A stretch of 64,000 bases of DNA, from contig NC_065431.1 of assembly GCF_024362695.1 (NCBI RefSeq), positions 4,036,624 through 4,100,623 of the forward strand, written 5' to 3'. Made by a program: the position numbers and the translations under genes. The notes beneath the pieces are model-generated. The model was given only the letters and a program-made list of their open reading frames with translations. It had not been told where the DNA came from and searched no databases. Shown piece after piece: positions 30,694 through 42,184 of the stretch. The stretch is from Pectinophora gossypiella. Lineage: Eukaryota > Arthropoda > Insecta > Lepidoptera > Gelechiidae. Each line of letters opens with the position of its first letter. The stretch's first letter is position 1.

Positions 30694-31033
30694 GCTGTGG
30701 TAGTCTAGTTTGTAGAACGCTTGCCTCTCACTTTGAGGTCGCAGGTTCGAATCCAGCACAGGCCTAAACCAACGATTGTAGAACTTGTTTTCGAATTCAT
30801 GTTTGGATCATAAATGATTATCACGTGCTCAGCGAAGGAAAACATCGTGAGGAAACCCACATCCCCGAGAAATGCATTTTCGGAGGTATGTGACCTAACC
30901 AGTATTGCGCTGGTTTTTCCTTCGCAGGCTTCGCAGACAGGTAGTCGCTTCTGTAATAAACCGGACCTGTCAAATCTTCAGGTTAGGTAAGCGGACCCTG
31001 TGAGAAACGGGATAATGCTAGGGAGATGATGAC
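30694..31033 (+). mobile_element. SINE K, full length
   Basis: AGCTGTGGTAGTCTAGTTTG through B box GGTTCGAATCC to the GGGAGATGATGA end. Small deletion in the GGTTGGAAGG part. Confidence 0.85.
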
Positions 31034-31110
31034 TTATTGTAGATTTGCCGCAAATGGCATTAGCTACTTGGCCGGACAAATGAGGAGCGCGGAGGGCTCC
31101 TCGGTTGCGT
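31034..31110 (+). repeat. Repeat N fragment
   Basis: CTTATTGTAGATTTGCCGCA ... TTGGCCGGACAAATGAGG. Confidence 0.55.
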
Positions 31111-31324
31111 CACCCCAAAACCATGGCAGTTGTAATCTCGTCACATTTTGACTATTTCTTTCAACAAAAAACGCACCTGAGCGTTCATGATTAATGGCTT
31201 CCTGTGTCATGAAATCCTGGTAAATTTATGAGGGTACAGGGGATGATAAAATAAGTTTGGTAACATACTGTATAATAGAATGATGAACGGGTATCATGTT
31301 TTGCCTAAATCGGTATCTGTAATG

Positions 31325-31492
31325 TCAAATCCGTGCTTCGGAAGGCACGTTAAGCCGTTGGTCCCGGCTATTAGCCGTAAAAACACCTCAACCAACCCGC
31401 AGTGGAGCAGCGTGGTGGAGTATGCTCCATACCCCCTCCGGTTGATTGAGAGGAGGCCTGTGCCCAGCAGTGGGACGTATATAGGCAGTTTA
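31325..31492 (+). mobile_element. SINE S3, headless
   Basis: Starts in the central domain (GTGCTTCGGAAGGCACGTTA) and runs through the whole S3 tail. Confidence 0.8.
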
Positions 31493-31502
31493 TGTAATCT
31501 CA

Positions 31503-31757
31503 AATTCGCTTACCTAACCTGAAGATTTGACAGGTCCGGTTTTTTACAGAAGCGACTGCCTTTCTTACCTTCCAACCCGCGAAGGGAAAGCCAGCCCAAT
31601 ACAGGTTAGGTCACATACCTCCAAAAATGCATTTCTCGGGAATGTGGGTTTCCTCACGATGTTTTCCTTTACCGCTGAGCACGTGATAATCATTTATGAT
31701 CCAAACATGCGACCTCAAAGTGAAAGGCAAGCGTTCTATCAACTGGGCTACCACGGC
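31503..31757 (-). mobile_element. SINE K, internal deletion
   Basis: Reverse copy lacking the segment between GATCCAAACATG and CGACCTCAAAG. The head follows directly. Confidence 0.8.
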
Positions 31758-31909
31758 AGAATGATGAACGGATGTGATATTCAATACTTTAACGAAAGCG
31801 TTGAAAAAGAATAATAGAAGAGTAACCCCCGCCCTGCACCAATTCGTATCGGGAGCCGACCTCACCCCTTCTAGGTCTTACTTTTGAAAGGTTCATTACA
31901 ATATTAAAA

Positions 31910-31975
31910 GCCAATGTGGTGCAGAGCATTGGGTTCACGATCCGGAAGTCCTCTGGAGATATATCAGGAAAATCA
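31910..31975 (+). mobile_element. SINE S1 head, decayed
   Basis: CAGAGCATTGGGTTCACGATC, CGGAAGTCC, then TATATCAGGAAAATCAC. Confidence 0.5.
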
Positions 31976-32018
31976 CTTTCAATTTCGGCTTTAACGACAT
32001 GCCTGGGGAGAAGCAGCT

Positions 32019-32762
32019 ACTTCTTCGTCTATCATGTGGATTGTGAGGTGGATGACCAACCTCATAAAGTCTGGTGTCAGATTTATTAGTGAGCCGCCAA
32101 AGGTACCTGACATGGCTCATATAACTACTTACTTACAACAGTAAGTAACCGGGACCAACGGCTTAACGTGCCAATCAAGTGATCAGCTGGCAATAATAAT
32201 AATAATAATAATAATATTATCGTTTATTTCAGATTTAAAATCCATACATTAAAATAGATACCACAAACAATTAAAATAGTAAAAATCAAATACAAATTAA
32301 ACAATTTAAAATTAAAAATCAATAAAATCACATTAAAAACAAATCAATGAATAAAAGCGAAGTGGTTCTACGCGGTATGGTGGCCTATCCACACTTAGAA
32401 AAGGTGAGTCCCACCGGTCCACCAACGCCCTCAGGATGCCGTTAGGGCTGTCGCGCGTCCTCGCTAGAAAGGAAGCGCATCGCTTTCTAATAATGGCTGC
32501 AAAGCCGTCAATATGGGCTTCCGCGAACATTCCCGACGCATTACAACGCCGCGGCAGCCCCATCAGGACCCTGAACGCGTTGTTGTATTGGACGCGCAGG
32601 TCGCAGTATGCCCGCCGCGTACAGTCAGCCCACAGGCTGCACGTGTGCAATGTCCTAACCGATCTAGGGAAAAAATTGCGTTTTTTGTGATATATTCCCA
32701 ACGGGATTCGAACTTAGGACCTCTGGTAAGCCTAAAAGCCCAACCACTGGACCACGGCGGTC
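32019..32762 (-). mobile_element. SINE S1 split by a LINE
   Basis: Reverse S1 tail and centre lie at 32019-32189; the head side resumes at 32647 (TGTCCTAACC, CCCAACGGGATTCGAA, GGACCACGGCGGTCG). Confidence 0.8.
32195..32646 (-). mobile_element. Jockey/CR1-like LINE, 5'-truncated
   Basis: The minus strand is open at 32333-32701; within the LINE part it reads CSLWADCTRRAYCDLRVQYN, NAFRVLMGLPRRC and CASFLARTRDSPNGILR. This is the region downstream of the reverse-transcriptase core. An AT-rich 3' UTR and (ATT)n end follow at 32195. The TSD is GCAAT (32190-32194 and 32647-32651), inside S1. Confidence 0.8.
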
Positions 32763-33039
32763 GTAGCAAGCCACAGATTCTGATAAGCAGCTGAACGGGT
32801 TCAATTTTGTTTTCCTCCCAGTTCAGCATAGTTCTGCAATGTTGCATGTTCTTTAGAACAGTGTGTCGCGAAAGGGTCCATCCGATATTATATCGGCGTA
32901 TTACCTCTTCGAGTTTAAATTCTATTTTGCACGTCGTTTAATGGGCCCGATCGATGCTTACACTTCATTGGTTCTGGAGAGTGGCTTTGGAGTTTACTTG
33001 GTCAAGGCCATGTGGCGTTTTGGACCTCTGTGGTATGTC

Positions 33040-33185
33040 TAGGGAAACAGGTGATGAATCACAATCAGGTGATTTAAGCCTGTCAAACAAGTGTCATTCT
33101 CACACAGTGATTTCGACAATGTTCCCAAATCGAACCCGAACCTCCAGATCTTGAGTCCAATGCTCTAACCACAAGACTATGGAGG
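33040..33185 (-). mobile_element. SINE S3 head half
   Basis: CAGGTGATTTAAGCCTGTCA, GTGATTTCGACAATGTTCCC, CTCTAACCACAAGACTATGG. Confidence 0.65.
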
Positions 33186-33407
33186 GTAATGTCTAAAAAC
33201 ATGTTTACGCGAAATTACGAAACTGAGATCATAAAACTGACAAAGTAATAAGCAAGTCAACCATAAAAAGTGTCAGACTGACGCATAACATGAAGTTTTT
33301 AACTCTTACTTACAGCAACAAGGTACATAAAGTTTTACCATGTTTTAACCGTGTTTAGGAACTACCCTTATTCTGGAACTGAGTATTAACATTTTTATGT
33401 AGGTATA

Positions 33408-33530
33408 ATGGTGCTAATTCCTGTAAATACCATCTAATTTTATTTTAAGTTATATCTTCCTTTTCGGCGGATAAGAAAATGACAGGTATAACTTAAAAGT
33501 TTTTGCTGTGGCTGCAGGAATCGGGGCTAA
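33408..33530. mobile_element. MITE C deletion derivative
   Basis: Both C ends are present but the middle of about 260 bp is gone: ATGGTGCTAATTCCTG ... CTGCAGGAATCGGGGC. Confidence 0.75.
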
Positions 33531-33532
33531 TA

Positions 33533-34021
33533 CAGGGTGTTAGTGACATCGTAACGAAAACTTTGAGGGGTGGTTCAGGCCATGATTCTGAGTTGATATC
33601 AAGTAGAAATTTCCGTCGCAAAAGTATGGATTGGAAAATAATTAAAAAGAAAAGAAAAATTTTCATGAATTTTTTGACACGAAATTCCACTTGATATCAA
33701 CTCAGAATCATGGTCTGAACTATCCCCCTCAGTATTCGTTACGGTGTCACTAACACCCATACCTACTTGTATGGCTACTGTATGTACTTGTATGGGGTGT
33801 AAGTGACATCGTAACGAATACTGAGAGGGATGATTCAGCTGATTATTCTGAGTTAATATCAAGTGGAATTTTCCATCGCAAAGGTATAGAATTGAAAATA
33901 ATAAAAAAAAAACTAAAAAAATAACATGAATTTTGCGACGGAAAATTCCACTTGATATTAACTCAGAATCATGGTCTGAATCATCCCTTTGAGTATTCGT
34001 TACGATGTCACTAACACCCTG
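33533..34021. mobile_element. MITE B dimer
   Basis: Units at 33533 to about 33758 and 33794-34021 are joined by a linker with CTACTTGTATGGCTACTGTA. The second unit is followed by (TA)n at 34022-34044. Confidence 0.85.
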
Positions 34022-34045
34022 TATATATATATATATATATATATT

Positions 34046-34489
34046 TCAAAAATTTAGTACACACAGTGATTATGCTAACTAGCATCGTTAAACCATGGTT
34101 TGTGTCGATGCTAGGTATCTACGATGTCCGTCTTACATTATACATAGATAAGTAGGTAACAAAAACTTGTGGGTAAGCAATAGGTAAACAAACATTTTAT
34201 GCAGTTTGTGTCTCGGCTACGTATCGCAGAGCGCAAGCAAGTGATATGATAACTACATAGTTACAATATATTATATTATATTTATATATTTTCTATTTTT
34301 TGTGTCTTGAATATACTCGAAAGTCCACTTATTCTTTTCCTTTCTATATTGTGAATGGTTCTGCTTTTATAATGAAGTGTGTTGTGGTGTTGTTTATATT
34401 CTGTGGCTCTTGATTTGCTTATTATTAGGTATTTTGTGTGTAAGTACCTACTTTTTATATAAGTAAGTATCTATATTATGTATTTATTT
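34046..34489. other. No feature recognised
   Basis: AT-rich, unassigned. Confidence 0.3.
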
Positions 34490-34691
34490 GCATGTATTTA
34501 TTGGTAAGTTGTACTTACAGTTTGTACCGCAATCTTTCAATTTAAATTTTTCCTCGCCTTATGGTTGTCTGGATGAAATCGCTTTAAGCGATAAGGCCGC
34601 CGTTTGCCGTGTACTTAGTTAAGAGTCTTTTGTAATTGTTCCTTTTTATTTTGGTGCAATAAAGTATGTTTGTATTGTATTGTATTGTATT
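34490..34691 (+). mobile_element. LINE T 3' end
   Basis: Includes GAAATCGCTTTAAGCGATAA, GGCCGCC, a GCAATAAAG polyadenylation signal and a (TGTAT)n tail. The best T copy. Confidence 0.75.
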
Positions 34692-35080
34692 CATTCCCAG
34701 ATTCCCATTGACATTCAGAATTTGCCTTTCAACTGCTTTAAGAAAGTAGTTAAACAAAAACTTTACAAAAAAGGTTATTATAAAGTTAGTGATTATTTAG
34801 AAGATATGAATGCATGGGGTTAACTGTCTGAGAACTGATATTAGGCAGCTAAATTACTCAATTGTATATCAATATTTTATGTTTATTTTTATTTTTTTTA
34901 AAAGAACGTCTAGGGCCCTGTGCCGAGGTTTTTCTTGCAGCTTCTTTTCCCCGGCTATACAGGTTGTGAGAAGCTGCAGTAGTTTTAGGCGGATGAGACG
35001 TTCGTTATGTAAAAATTGACGATTCAAAGTGTAACTATGTTACCTACTGAATAAAGATATTTTTGAATTTGAATTTGAAT
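34692..35080 (+). mobile_element. LINE F 3' end with coding tail
   Basis: The frame near 34720-34822 reads NCFKKVVKQKLYKKGYYK then VSDYLEDMNAWG and a stop, the C terminus of a Jockey-like ORF. The F 3' UTR, AATAAAG and (GAATTT)n follow. This copy links the F tail to its LINE. Confidence 0.8.
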
Positions 35081-35129
35081 TGTATTAAGAATTTCAGGTA
35101 AGAATGGAAAAGTTGTAAGATCAGCATCA

Positions 35130-35400
35130 CGCCTATCGGGGTAGGCAGAGGTGTACTGTCTATATGTACAGTCATGAGCAATATCATGTACCCACTTTAG
35201 AACCCTGTCGCACTATCACGTTTGACATTTAATAAGACTTACGGTTTAATTTGTCAAAAAAGTTAATGTGACATGGTTTCAAAGCGTATACATATTAGTA
35301 CTCGTGACCGTTTATGTGTATCTACACTTTTTCTTCGCCAGCTATGTTTAAGTCCCATGTGACAGGGAGCTGTAGCTTATCTCTTAAAGAAATTGCTTCC
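35130..35400 (+). mobile_element. Repeat U with M1 inside
   Basis: GGTAGGCAGAGGTGTACTG, then M1 at 35167-35312, then TTCTTCGCCAGCTATGTTTA. A related copy is at 59560-59650. Confidence 0.6.
35167..35312 (+). mobile_element. MITE M1
   Basis: TACAGTCATGAGCAATATCA ... GCTCGTGACCGT-like right end. It shares private changes (GAACCCTGTCGCACTATCA) with the 44986 copy, so both belong to one subfamily. Confidence 0.85.
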
Positions 35401-35572
35401 AGCTGACCTGTGACGCAAGAACTTGGCCTTTTTACGCATTATTCCCGTTCAATGGTCTATTGTGCCCTAATGGGGCCCATTATATTGTGCGTAAGTGGGC
35501 CTCGGAACCGTGAATATTATATAATATATAACAGTGAGGCTTTAAGAAGACTGATGGTGTGTTATGTAATAT

Positions 35573-38500
35573 CCCAAGTAGCAACCGATTGTCTTAAAAG
35601 AGAATTGTAGATATCTTGAAGGCAAGTAGACTAAATCAAACCCTTGTCTTGGATAAGTCTTATAGGTCTCCAAGATATCCCTCAAGATATCTTGAAGATA
35701 CAGTTTAGTAAAAGTGGGCACATACTTTAACTCTTATACAAGACAGACTTAAGACAACGTTAAGTCAGACTTAAACCCTACTTTAGACAATGTTCTTGCA
35801 TATTCTAAACTTAGAATTCTTGTAGTATCACTTAATACCAAGAATGTATACTTGAAGATATCTACAATACTTAGTTAAGACTATAGGATTGAATTGCACT
35901 GAGTCAATTGTAACTTAACGAAGTAAAACTTCAGGTCATACTAAAACGATTTTTACTTCACGCGTCTTTATTTTAGAATATAATGGCGAACATTTATATT
36001 AACACAAGAAATGAAGTCTGTAAGAAAATGGCGTCTAAAATATTTGTTAAGTTGTTTTAACAAAAGGTTATTCTGCCGTTTCACATACAGGAAATTATAA
36101 ACGCATGATTGTTTCTCGTGGAAAATCGATAGAAAGTGTTAAAAAACAGATGGGCCTTTAATATACCAGAAAAATAATAATAAAATTTGGATTGATTATT
36201 CAGCAAATAAAAAAAATGGTGACATATAGTATAGAGAAATTCATTTTCTATTAATATGTGACAGCTGAACGCAGTAATTGTTACTACAACTGAAATATAT
36301 ATTAATTTACTTCAGTTTTTGACGATAATATTGTCAAAAATATATTACATGTTTTCTTCCTGTAAGTGCAAAATGGCGTTAAGTAATATTTTTCTAAATG
36401 AAGTAAGACTTTAGAAGCAATTGATTTCGTAAGAATCAGTTTAGAAAAGTAAAGTCAAGTTGCACTTCATCAAGTACTAGTTAAGATAAATTTTACTTCA
36501 ATTGTCTAGGAGTATACCAACTTAAGACAAAAAGTATTTAGTGAATTCCTACTTAAAACTCTTATATCTAAAGTGATCCTCTATTTTGATTTAGTAAAGT
36601 AATGTCGTAAAATCATGTTTGTTTATTCTGTGCCAGAATCATCTATGTAACAAGTAACAATTAAAATCGAACAAGCTTAAAACCTATGGAAAGTATGTTT
36701 GTTTGAGAGGTAAGTTTTTCGACTCGTGGAAGATAAAAAAATATTGTTATGCTGAGTTCTTACTTGGATAGGAATGTGATTTACTTAATTATTTAATATT
36801 TATCACAATTGGAACTAACAAACATAAACTCAATTTGCTAATGAGTCTCCGCGCATACATTCTCATAGGTACCTACATGGTTCACTGACGCAAAGTAGGT
36901 ACGATCACCGCGCTTCTAATTGCCAACGGAAACAATGTGATTATTGTAAAAATTAACGAGTATCCGTTGAATATTGTATATACGAAGAACCCTTGCAATT
37001 TGATTAACGTCGTGTGTGTGCGCGGTAGTTTCTAATCCCACCTAAAACATTATTGTTAAAAAAGGCGGCCAAATTCCCGATGTCTTTATCAAGCTAAAAA
37101 AATAAAGGAATCGAATCTAATGCCCACTTTAAATGCATTTAACCATACACAAAACTTTAAATAGATATGTTTTGTTTATGATTGTGAATAAAGCTTAGTT
37201 AAAAATAGGTACATTTTTAAAATTATTAAAAGAAAGAATGAAAGAAGAAAGTATCTAGACACGCGGTAGCGTGTCAAGCCAAGTTCAAGAAATAGAACTG
37301 GCGAGCCGCACCGTGTGTATTATTACACGAACCATTTGGAGCCACTTTTGACCCCCTCATAAATCAAAAACTATTTCACATAAACGTATCAAATTTGGCT
37401 CATATATTGAGACTTGTAAGATACATATAAGTGTTCTGAATTTCATAAGCTTATCTCAAACGGTTATTTAGATATTAATGTCCAAAATCCTCATTTTTAT
37501 TATTGACTGACTGACTGACTCATTTTTATTAAAACTCTAACCCAGTTCCAGATGACCTAGAGAGTTAAAATTTGGTATGCAGATAGGTAATTAGATGAAT
37601 ATAAAGGAAAAAATAAAAAAACTGGCAATTTTTTAATAATTAGATTCTATCATGAACACTTAACATAAATACCTAATTAGTGCCTGTACCTAACTATAGA
37701 TGTAAGAATCAGTAAGTAATCAAAACTCATGACAGCCGGTCTTTTTGTGGTAGGTATGTAGATTAACTTAACATAACATACAATCACGCCTATATGCCCT
37801 ATCGGGGTAGGCAGAGCACTAAGTGATCATAAAACCACTTGATGCCACATTCGACAAGTACTTTAAGGGTAGGTAAGCAAGTTGGAACATGTGTTTAGCG
37901 GTGATAGGTTGTCAGCTTTTCGCCCACGATACAACACAACTCTCATCCATTTTACTGGCATATTATTATTTTTTTAACTTAACGTGAATCTTAAACGAGT
38001 TTAATAGGTATTCAAATGTTTTATACCTATAAAGTCGACTTTTAGTTTTGAATTTGTCCTTTTAAAAGGACCCACGCGTTACGAAGATATGTACTTACCT
38101 ACAATAAGACAGACCTTAGGCTACAATATATTATCTTATGTTATAAGAAGATATGATATGTTATACTGTTACTTATAAATAAATTTCAGGACTGACCATT
38201 GAACCTGGCACCCATTTAGATCTCACTTCTTTTGTCGTTGAAGTTAACAACCAAAGCATTTATCATAATATTGAACTTGGCTCTCATTTCACATTTATGT
38301 TTTTGATTGGATTTATTTATTATTAGACTAATAGGTACCTAATTTTATATTTGAACTTAGCAGGTTTTAATATAAAACTCGATTTTTCATGGTGTAGTGT
38401 TGCCGTGCGCTTAGACTAGGTTAGACTAGCTTAGTCATTTTTGAGAAGATTTGTGCGAGACGTAGGTACCTGGGCCGCCACACGCTGGATCGGATTTGAA

Positions 38501-39163
38501 AAACAGGAACTTACGATTTTTTTGCCAAAATTAAATGATTGTGTTATACCAATCGATATAAAAAAAATGATGGCAATGAAGAAGATATCGCATCGCTAAC
38601 AAAAACAGTGGGATGTGCATTATCACAGGTTAATTTTCTGTATTTAATATTCTGCCTTCGAAAACCACCAGATCCTTTTATTATTTGGACTTCATCCATC
38701 TTTCTGCTTGCTTCTATTTCGATTTTATCGTCCATTGAATAGACTTTTCTTATGTTTTACTTATTGTAGTCAAAAACGAATAAAACAGTCTTGTATAGGA
38801 GCAACAAATAATAAAAATTGCCTTAAGTATATCTAGGCAATCAATTTTTACTTTACAAGACTAAACTGATACTTCACTAAATCAATTTAGTGTTAAGTGA
38901 GCCTTTAAATAATCTGAGTAAAGTAAAAGAATACTTGTAGACTTAACAGTAGGCTGAGATAAGACTAAATAGATTTGTGAATACTTAACTTGGTTTTGTG
39001 TATTCTAAATTATCTAAAGTAGGATTTGTTGAAAACTATATAGTATTAAAGAAGGAAATGAATTTATGAAGTCCTAATAAGTCCTATTTGATTTGGATAA
39101 ATCTCACTTTAGCTAAAGTTTAGACATATATGACTTAACCACAATTCTTGATTGCTACTTGGG
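35573..39163. mobile_element. 3.6 kb unclassified TIR-bounded element
   Basis: Left end CCCAAGTAGCAACC and right end GATTGCTACTTGGG are inverted copies, with AT outside both. Near both ends (35580-35960 and 38760-39150) the sequence is dense in TAAGTCTT/AAGACTTA-like words. Inside are an I/U-type fragment at 37787-37935, a (TGAC)n patch at 37503-37520 and a 63-codon minus ORF at 38544-38735 starting MDDKIEIEASRKMDEVQIIK, which I do not recognise. No transposase core is visible. Confidence 0.5.
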
Positions 39164-39215
39164 ATAAACAGCCTATATACGTCCCACTGCTGGGCACAGG
39201 CCTCCCCTCAAACAA
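39164..39215 (-). mobile_element. SINE S3 tail
   Basis: ATAAACAGCCTATATACGTC, GGGCACAGGCCTCCCCTCA, abutting the TIR element. Confidence 0.7.
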
Positions 39216-39286
39216 CAGGTTCAAATTTAAAATTCAGTTCATGATTTTAATGGTGATAGAGATTGTGGTATTCAAAACGTGATTAA

Positions 39287-39393
39287 CCCTTTCACGGACA
39301 GAGACCATGGGTCATTGATGGTTCATAATAGGTAGTATGAGAGTATGACAACTTGGAATCGGAACGTCATTAGACGTTCTGTCCTTGAAAGTG
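39287..39393. mobile_element. TTAA-flanked MITE
   Basis: A 107-bp element between TTAA sites (39283 and 39394). Ends CCCTTTCACGGACAGA and, inverted, CACTTTCAAGGACAGA. The TTAA target and CCC start are as in piggyBac-type elements (inference). Confidence 0.6.
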
Positions 39394-39534
39394 TTAACGA
39401 CTCCCTTGCAATGTTATGCGGTACTTTTTTGGGTTTTTGGTTTTCCTTTCACGCTTGATGGTAATATTGTGACCTAAAATTGTATAGTTACTTATGACTA
39501 TTTTGTGGCATATTTATTTTATATTCTTTTACAA

Positions 39535-39620
39535 ATGACAGTCTCATAAAGTGATTTCGACAATGTCCCGTCGAGAATCAAACCTGGAACTCCAGATCGT
39601 CCGCCCAACGATCCAACATA
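39535..39620 (-). mobile_element. SINE S3 head scrap
   Basis: CATAAAGTGATTTCGACAATG ... AATCAAACCTGGAACTCC. Confidence 0.55.
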
Positions 39621-40428
39621 GGCTCAACCCGCTCAAGAAACCTACAAGATTCCTCAATAAAATTTTAATTAAAGAGAAAAAGCATTTTTATAACAAAGAT
39701 GTAACTGTACCTACCTATGCAAATTATTCGTAAGGCAGAGGAATTACCATATTGTTCCTTTGTCTGCTTTTGTGCGCAGTTGAAAAAATTGTGAAGTCGT
39801 TGAATGGTAGAGAGAAAGAGGGAAAAAGAGATGTTCGTTATTTAAATATTTCCCACGCTTTTCAAATTCCCGCCATTTCCCTTTGACATTTAACAAGGAT
39901 AGATGGAACGACCGACATATTTAAAAAGAGAACACTTCTTTCGATTCCCGCGCGGACGACACCGCATTGAGTAAGTAAAAGAAAAAACCCAAAACCCTGT
40001 GAAAACCTAAATAAAACTTATCAAAATAAAGATAAGCTATATAGGTAGCAACATAATTCTATACGTAGATAATGTAATCCAAATATCAAGCAACAATTAT
40101 TTCTTATATATGCGTATGCAATTACATTATATTTTTGAAGAATTATGTACCCGAGTAATGAGAAAATAGGTAATTATACGTTACATCTCTACAACGCCAT
40201 CAATTTTGTCTTTGGGGAACTAAGCCTGGAAAATCCCTCATCAGGTAACACTCTCATTAAACAGGGTAACCGCGTATTAGCATTAAACTCGATGCCCTTT
40301 GTTCTTTGTAGAGCACGTTAAATTGTAGTTTCTGTGGTTAGCCCGGTAGTCGTTAAGCCATGTCGGAAGGCTTTGGTAGGAAAATAGGGATAAAAACTGA
40401 ACATGTTTGAGGACAGGTATAGAAAAAT
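39621..40428. other. No feature recognised
   Basis: No recognised repeat. The 39930-39975 stretch is relatively GC-rich (CCCGCGCGGACGACACCGC), but nothing coding is evident. Confidence 0.35.
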
Positions 40429-40715
40429 GAGGAGCTCGGTCTGCGATTGTTGAAGTTAAGCAACTTTCGCAAAGGCCGGTCATAGGATGGGTGACCACAA
40501 AAAAAGTGACCACAAAAAAAGTTTTCATCTCGAGCTCCTCCGTGCTTCGGAAGGCACGTTAAGCCGTTGGTCCCGGCTGCATTAGCAGTCGTTAATAACC
40601 ACCAATCCGCACTGGGCCCGCGTGGTGGTTTAAGGCCCGATCTCCCTATCCATCCATAGGGAAGGCCCGTGCCCCAGCAGTGGGGACGTTAATGGGCTGG
40701 TGATGATGATGATGA
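40429..40715 (+). mobile_element. SINE S2 lacking the A box
   Basis: GAGGAGCTCGGTCTGCGATTG shows a 22-bp deletion between two GCTCGGT repeats that removes the tRNA-like A box. There is also a duplicated GTGACCACAAAAAA. The rest is complete. Confidence 0.85.
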
Positions 40716-41074
40716 TTATAAAAACATCTTCTGTTAGTAGTACTACCTACGTAAGTAATGTCGGTTAAATTAGGTATTGTAATTGGCAGCCCTCAGACGT
40801 CACACACACAGTTGCGCGTGTTGATAATGTCAATGTGTGGTGTCGGTGTGAAACAAGGTTGTTTGTATGAAGTGTCTGGGCCGTGCCAAAAGCCAATACA
40901 AATATCAATTCAATTTGTTTGTTTAAAGGCACCCAAACATAAACGGTTTGTGTGTGTTGATAACATCAAATTGTTATTGGATGTTGATATAATTGGAGTA
41001 CCTGGAACGGTATTGACAATTTGGTGGAACCATGGCATGGAAGAATAAATTTTAAAAGGCCTGTTTTTGACAGT
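40716..41074. other. No repeat recognised; weak ORF
   Basis: An ATG-started 96-codon frame at 40758-41048 (+) has no recognised domain and ordinary intergenic composition. I would not call it a gene. Confidence 0.3.
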
Positions 41075-41255
41075 GGCCGGACAAATGGGGAGCGCTGAAG
41101 GCTCTCACCCGGTACAACGTTTATGACAACATTCCTGAGGGTGCCCAGTCGGGCGCGAACCTCGGCTCAGGGCGTCGTCTGAGAGGAAAAATATTTGAAA
41201 CAATTAATCGACCCTAGTGGGTCGATAGCGATAAGCGCTGAATGAGGGAGTCTCA
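41075..41255 (+). repeat. Repeat N
   Basis: TGGCCGGACAAATGGGGAGC ... CGAACCTCGGCTCAGGGCG ... GATAAGCGCTGAATGAGGG. Confidence 0.65.
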
Positions 41256-41514
41256 TGGAGACTGGGTATGTATGATATAAGGATGAGCGGCTTGGTATCC
41301 ATCAAGACTGTTTTTTACAAACATCATTCCTCTACAGCCTAACTATTTCAAATTAGTTGGCTCGACTATTATGAAATGATCAATTGTGAGATCTGGCCAC
41401 GACATAAATATATATTATAAAAATTCAATTTTTTTTATTCGCATTAAATAGGGTTTTACAGTATCGATAAAATAACGGTCAAAAAAGACAACTAATAAAA
41501 ATCCTACTCAGGCG

Positions 41515-41660
41515 CTACTTTACAGTACCCAAAGGTTGTCTGCAAGAAATTGCTGCATGAGCAATAAGGCCGCCTGTTGTGCGTTTCTGTATATGTCGTC
41601 CTTATCTCTGTATTTTGTGTCCATTGTGCTCAATAAAGTATTTTATCTATCTATCTACAG
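41515..41660 (+). mobile_element. LINE T-like 3' end
   Basis: TGCATGAGCAATAAGGCCGCC, CAATAAAG signal and (TATC)n tail. Confidence 0.6.
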
Positions 41661-41811
41661 TAGATATATAGTGATGAGTGTAGGTACACTCTTTAGATAA
41701 CTGTGAGTGAAACGAACTCAACAGTATTATGTTGCAATCTTTATTTATTTCTTTAAAGATCCATTTTGAAATAAGCAGATTTACTTTTAATTTTTTTTTA
41801 CAGATGTTATG

Positions 41812-42060
41812 TTATTCTTTTTCTTTCTTGCGCTATCCCACTTTAGGTAGGGTCGGCTCTCCTAATTTTGCGGCGCCATGACATTCTGTCTAGGGTTGTC
41901 GGGTCGGGTAAATTTTCATTTTTCAATAATCCGGACATGCTGGTCCACCAAGTATAAGGAAGGCGTCCTCTGCGTCTTTTGTTCTCGGGCAGGCAAAGAG
42001 CTGTGTGGACTGCATACTGCTGGTCTCTCCGCATTACGTGGCCATACCACCTCAAACGAC
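41812..42060 (-). mobile_element. RTE-like LINE C-terminal fragment
   Basis: The minus strand is open at 41843-42055: MRWYGHVMRRDQQYAV, KRRRGRLPYTWW and DRMSWRRKIRRADPT. RWYGHVMRR ... KRRRGR ... W..KIRRADP is a common LINE C-terminal pattern in insects. No polymerase part. Confidence 0.8.
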
Positions 42061-42184
42061 TTTCTTTCAGCTTATGTATTAATAAAGTTTAGTTATTAAT
42101 AAAAGCTTAATTATTAAAAAGCTTAGTTATTAATAAAGTTTTTAAAGCTTTTATTCTATTTAGCTTAAAATCTATAGCATGTAA

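Noticed and set aside
40758..41048. 96-codon ORF with ATG
   Set aside because: No domain, no splice context and intergenic base composition; an open frame of this length is expected by chance in 64 kb.
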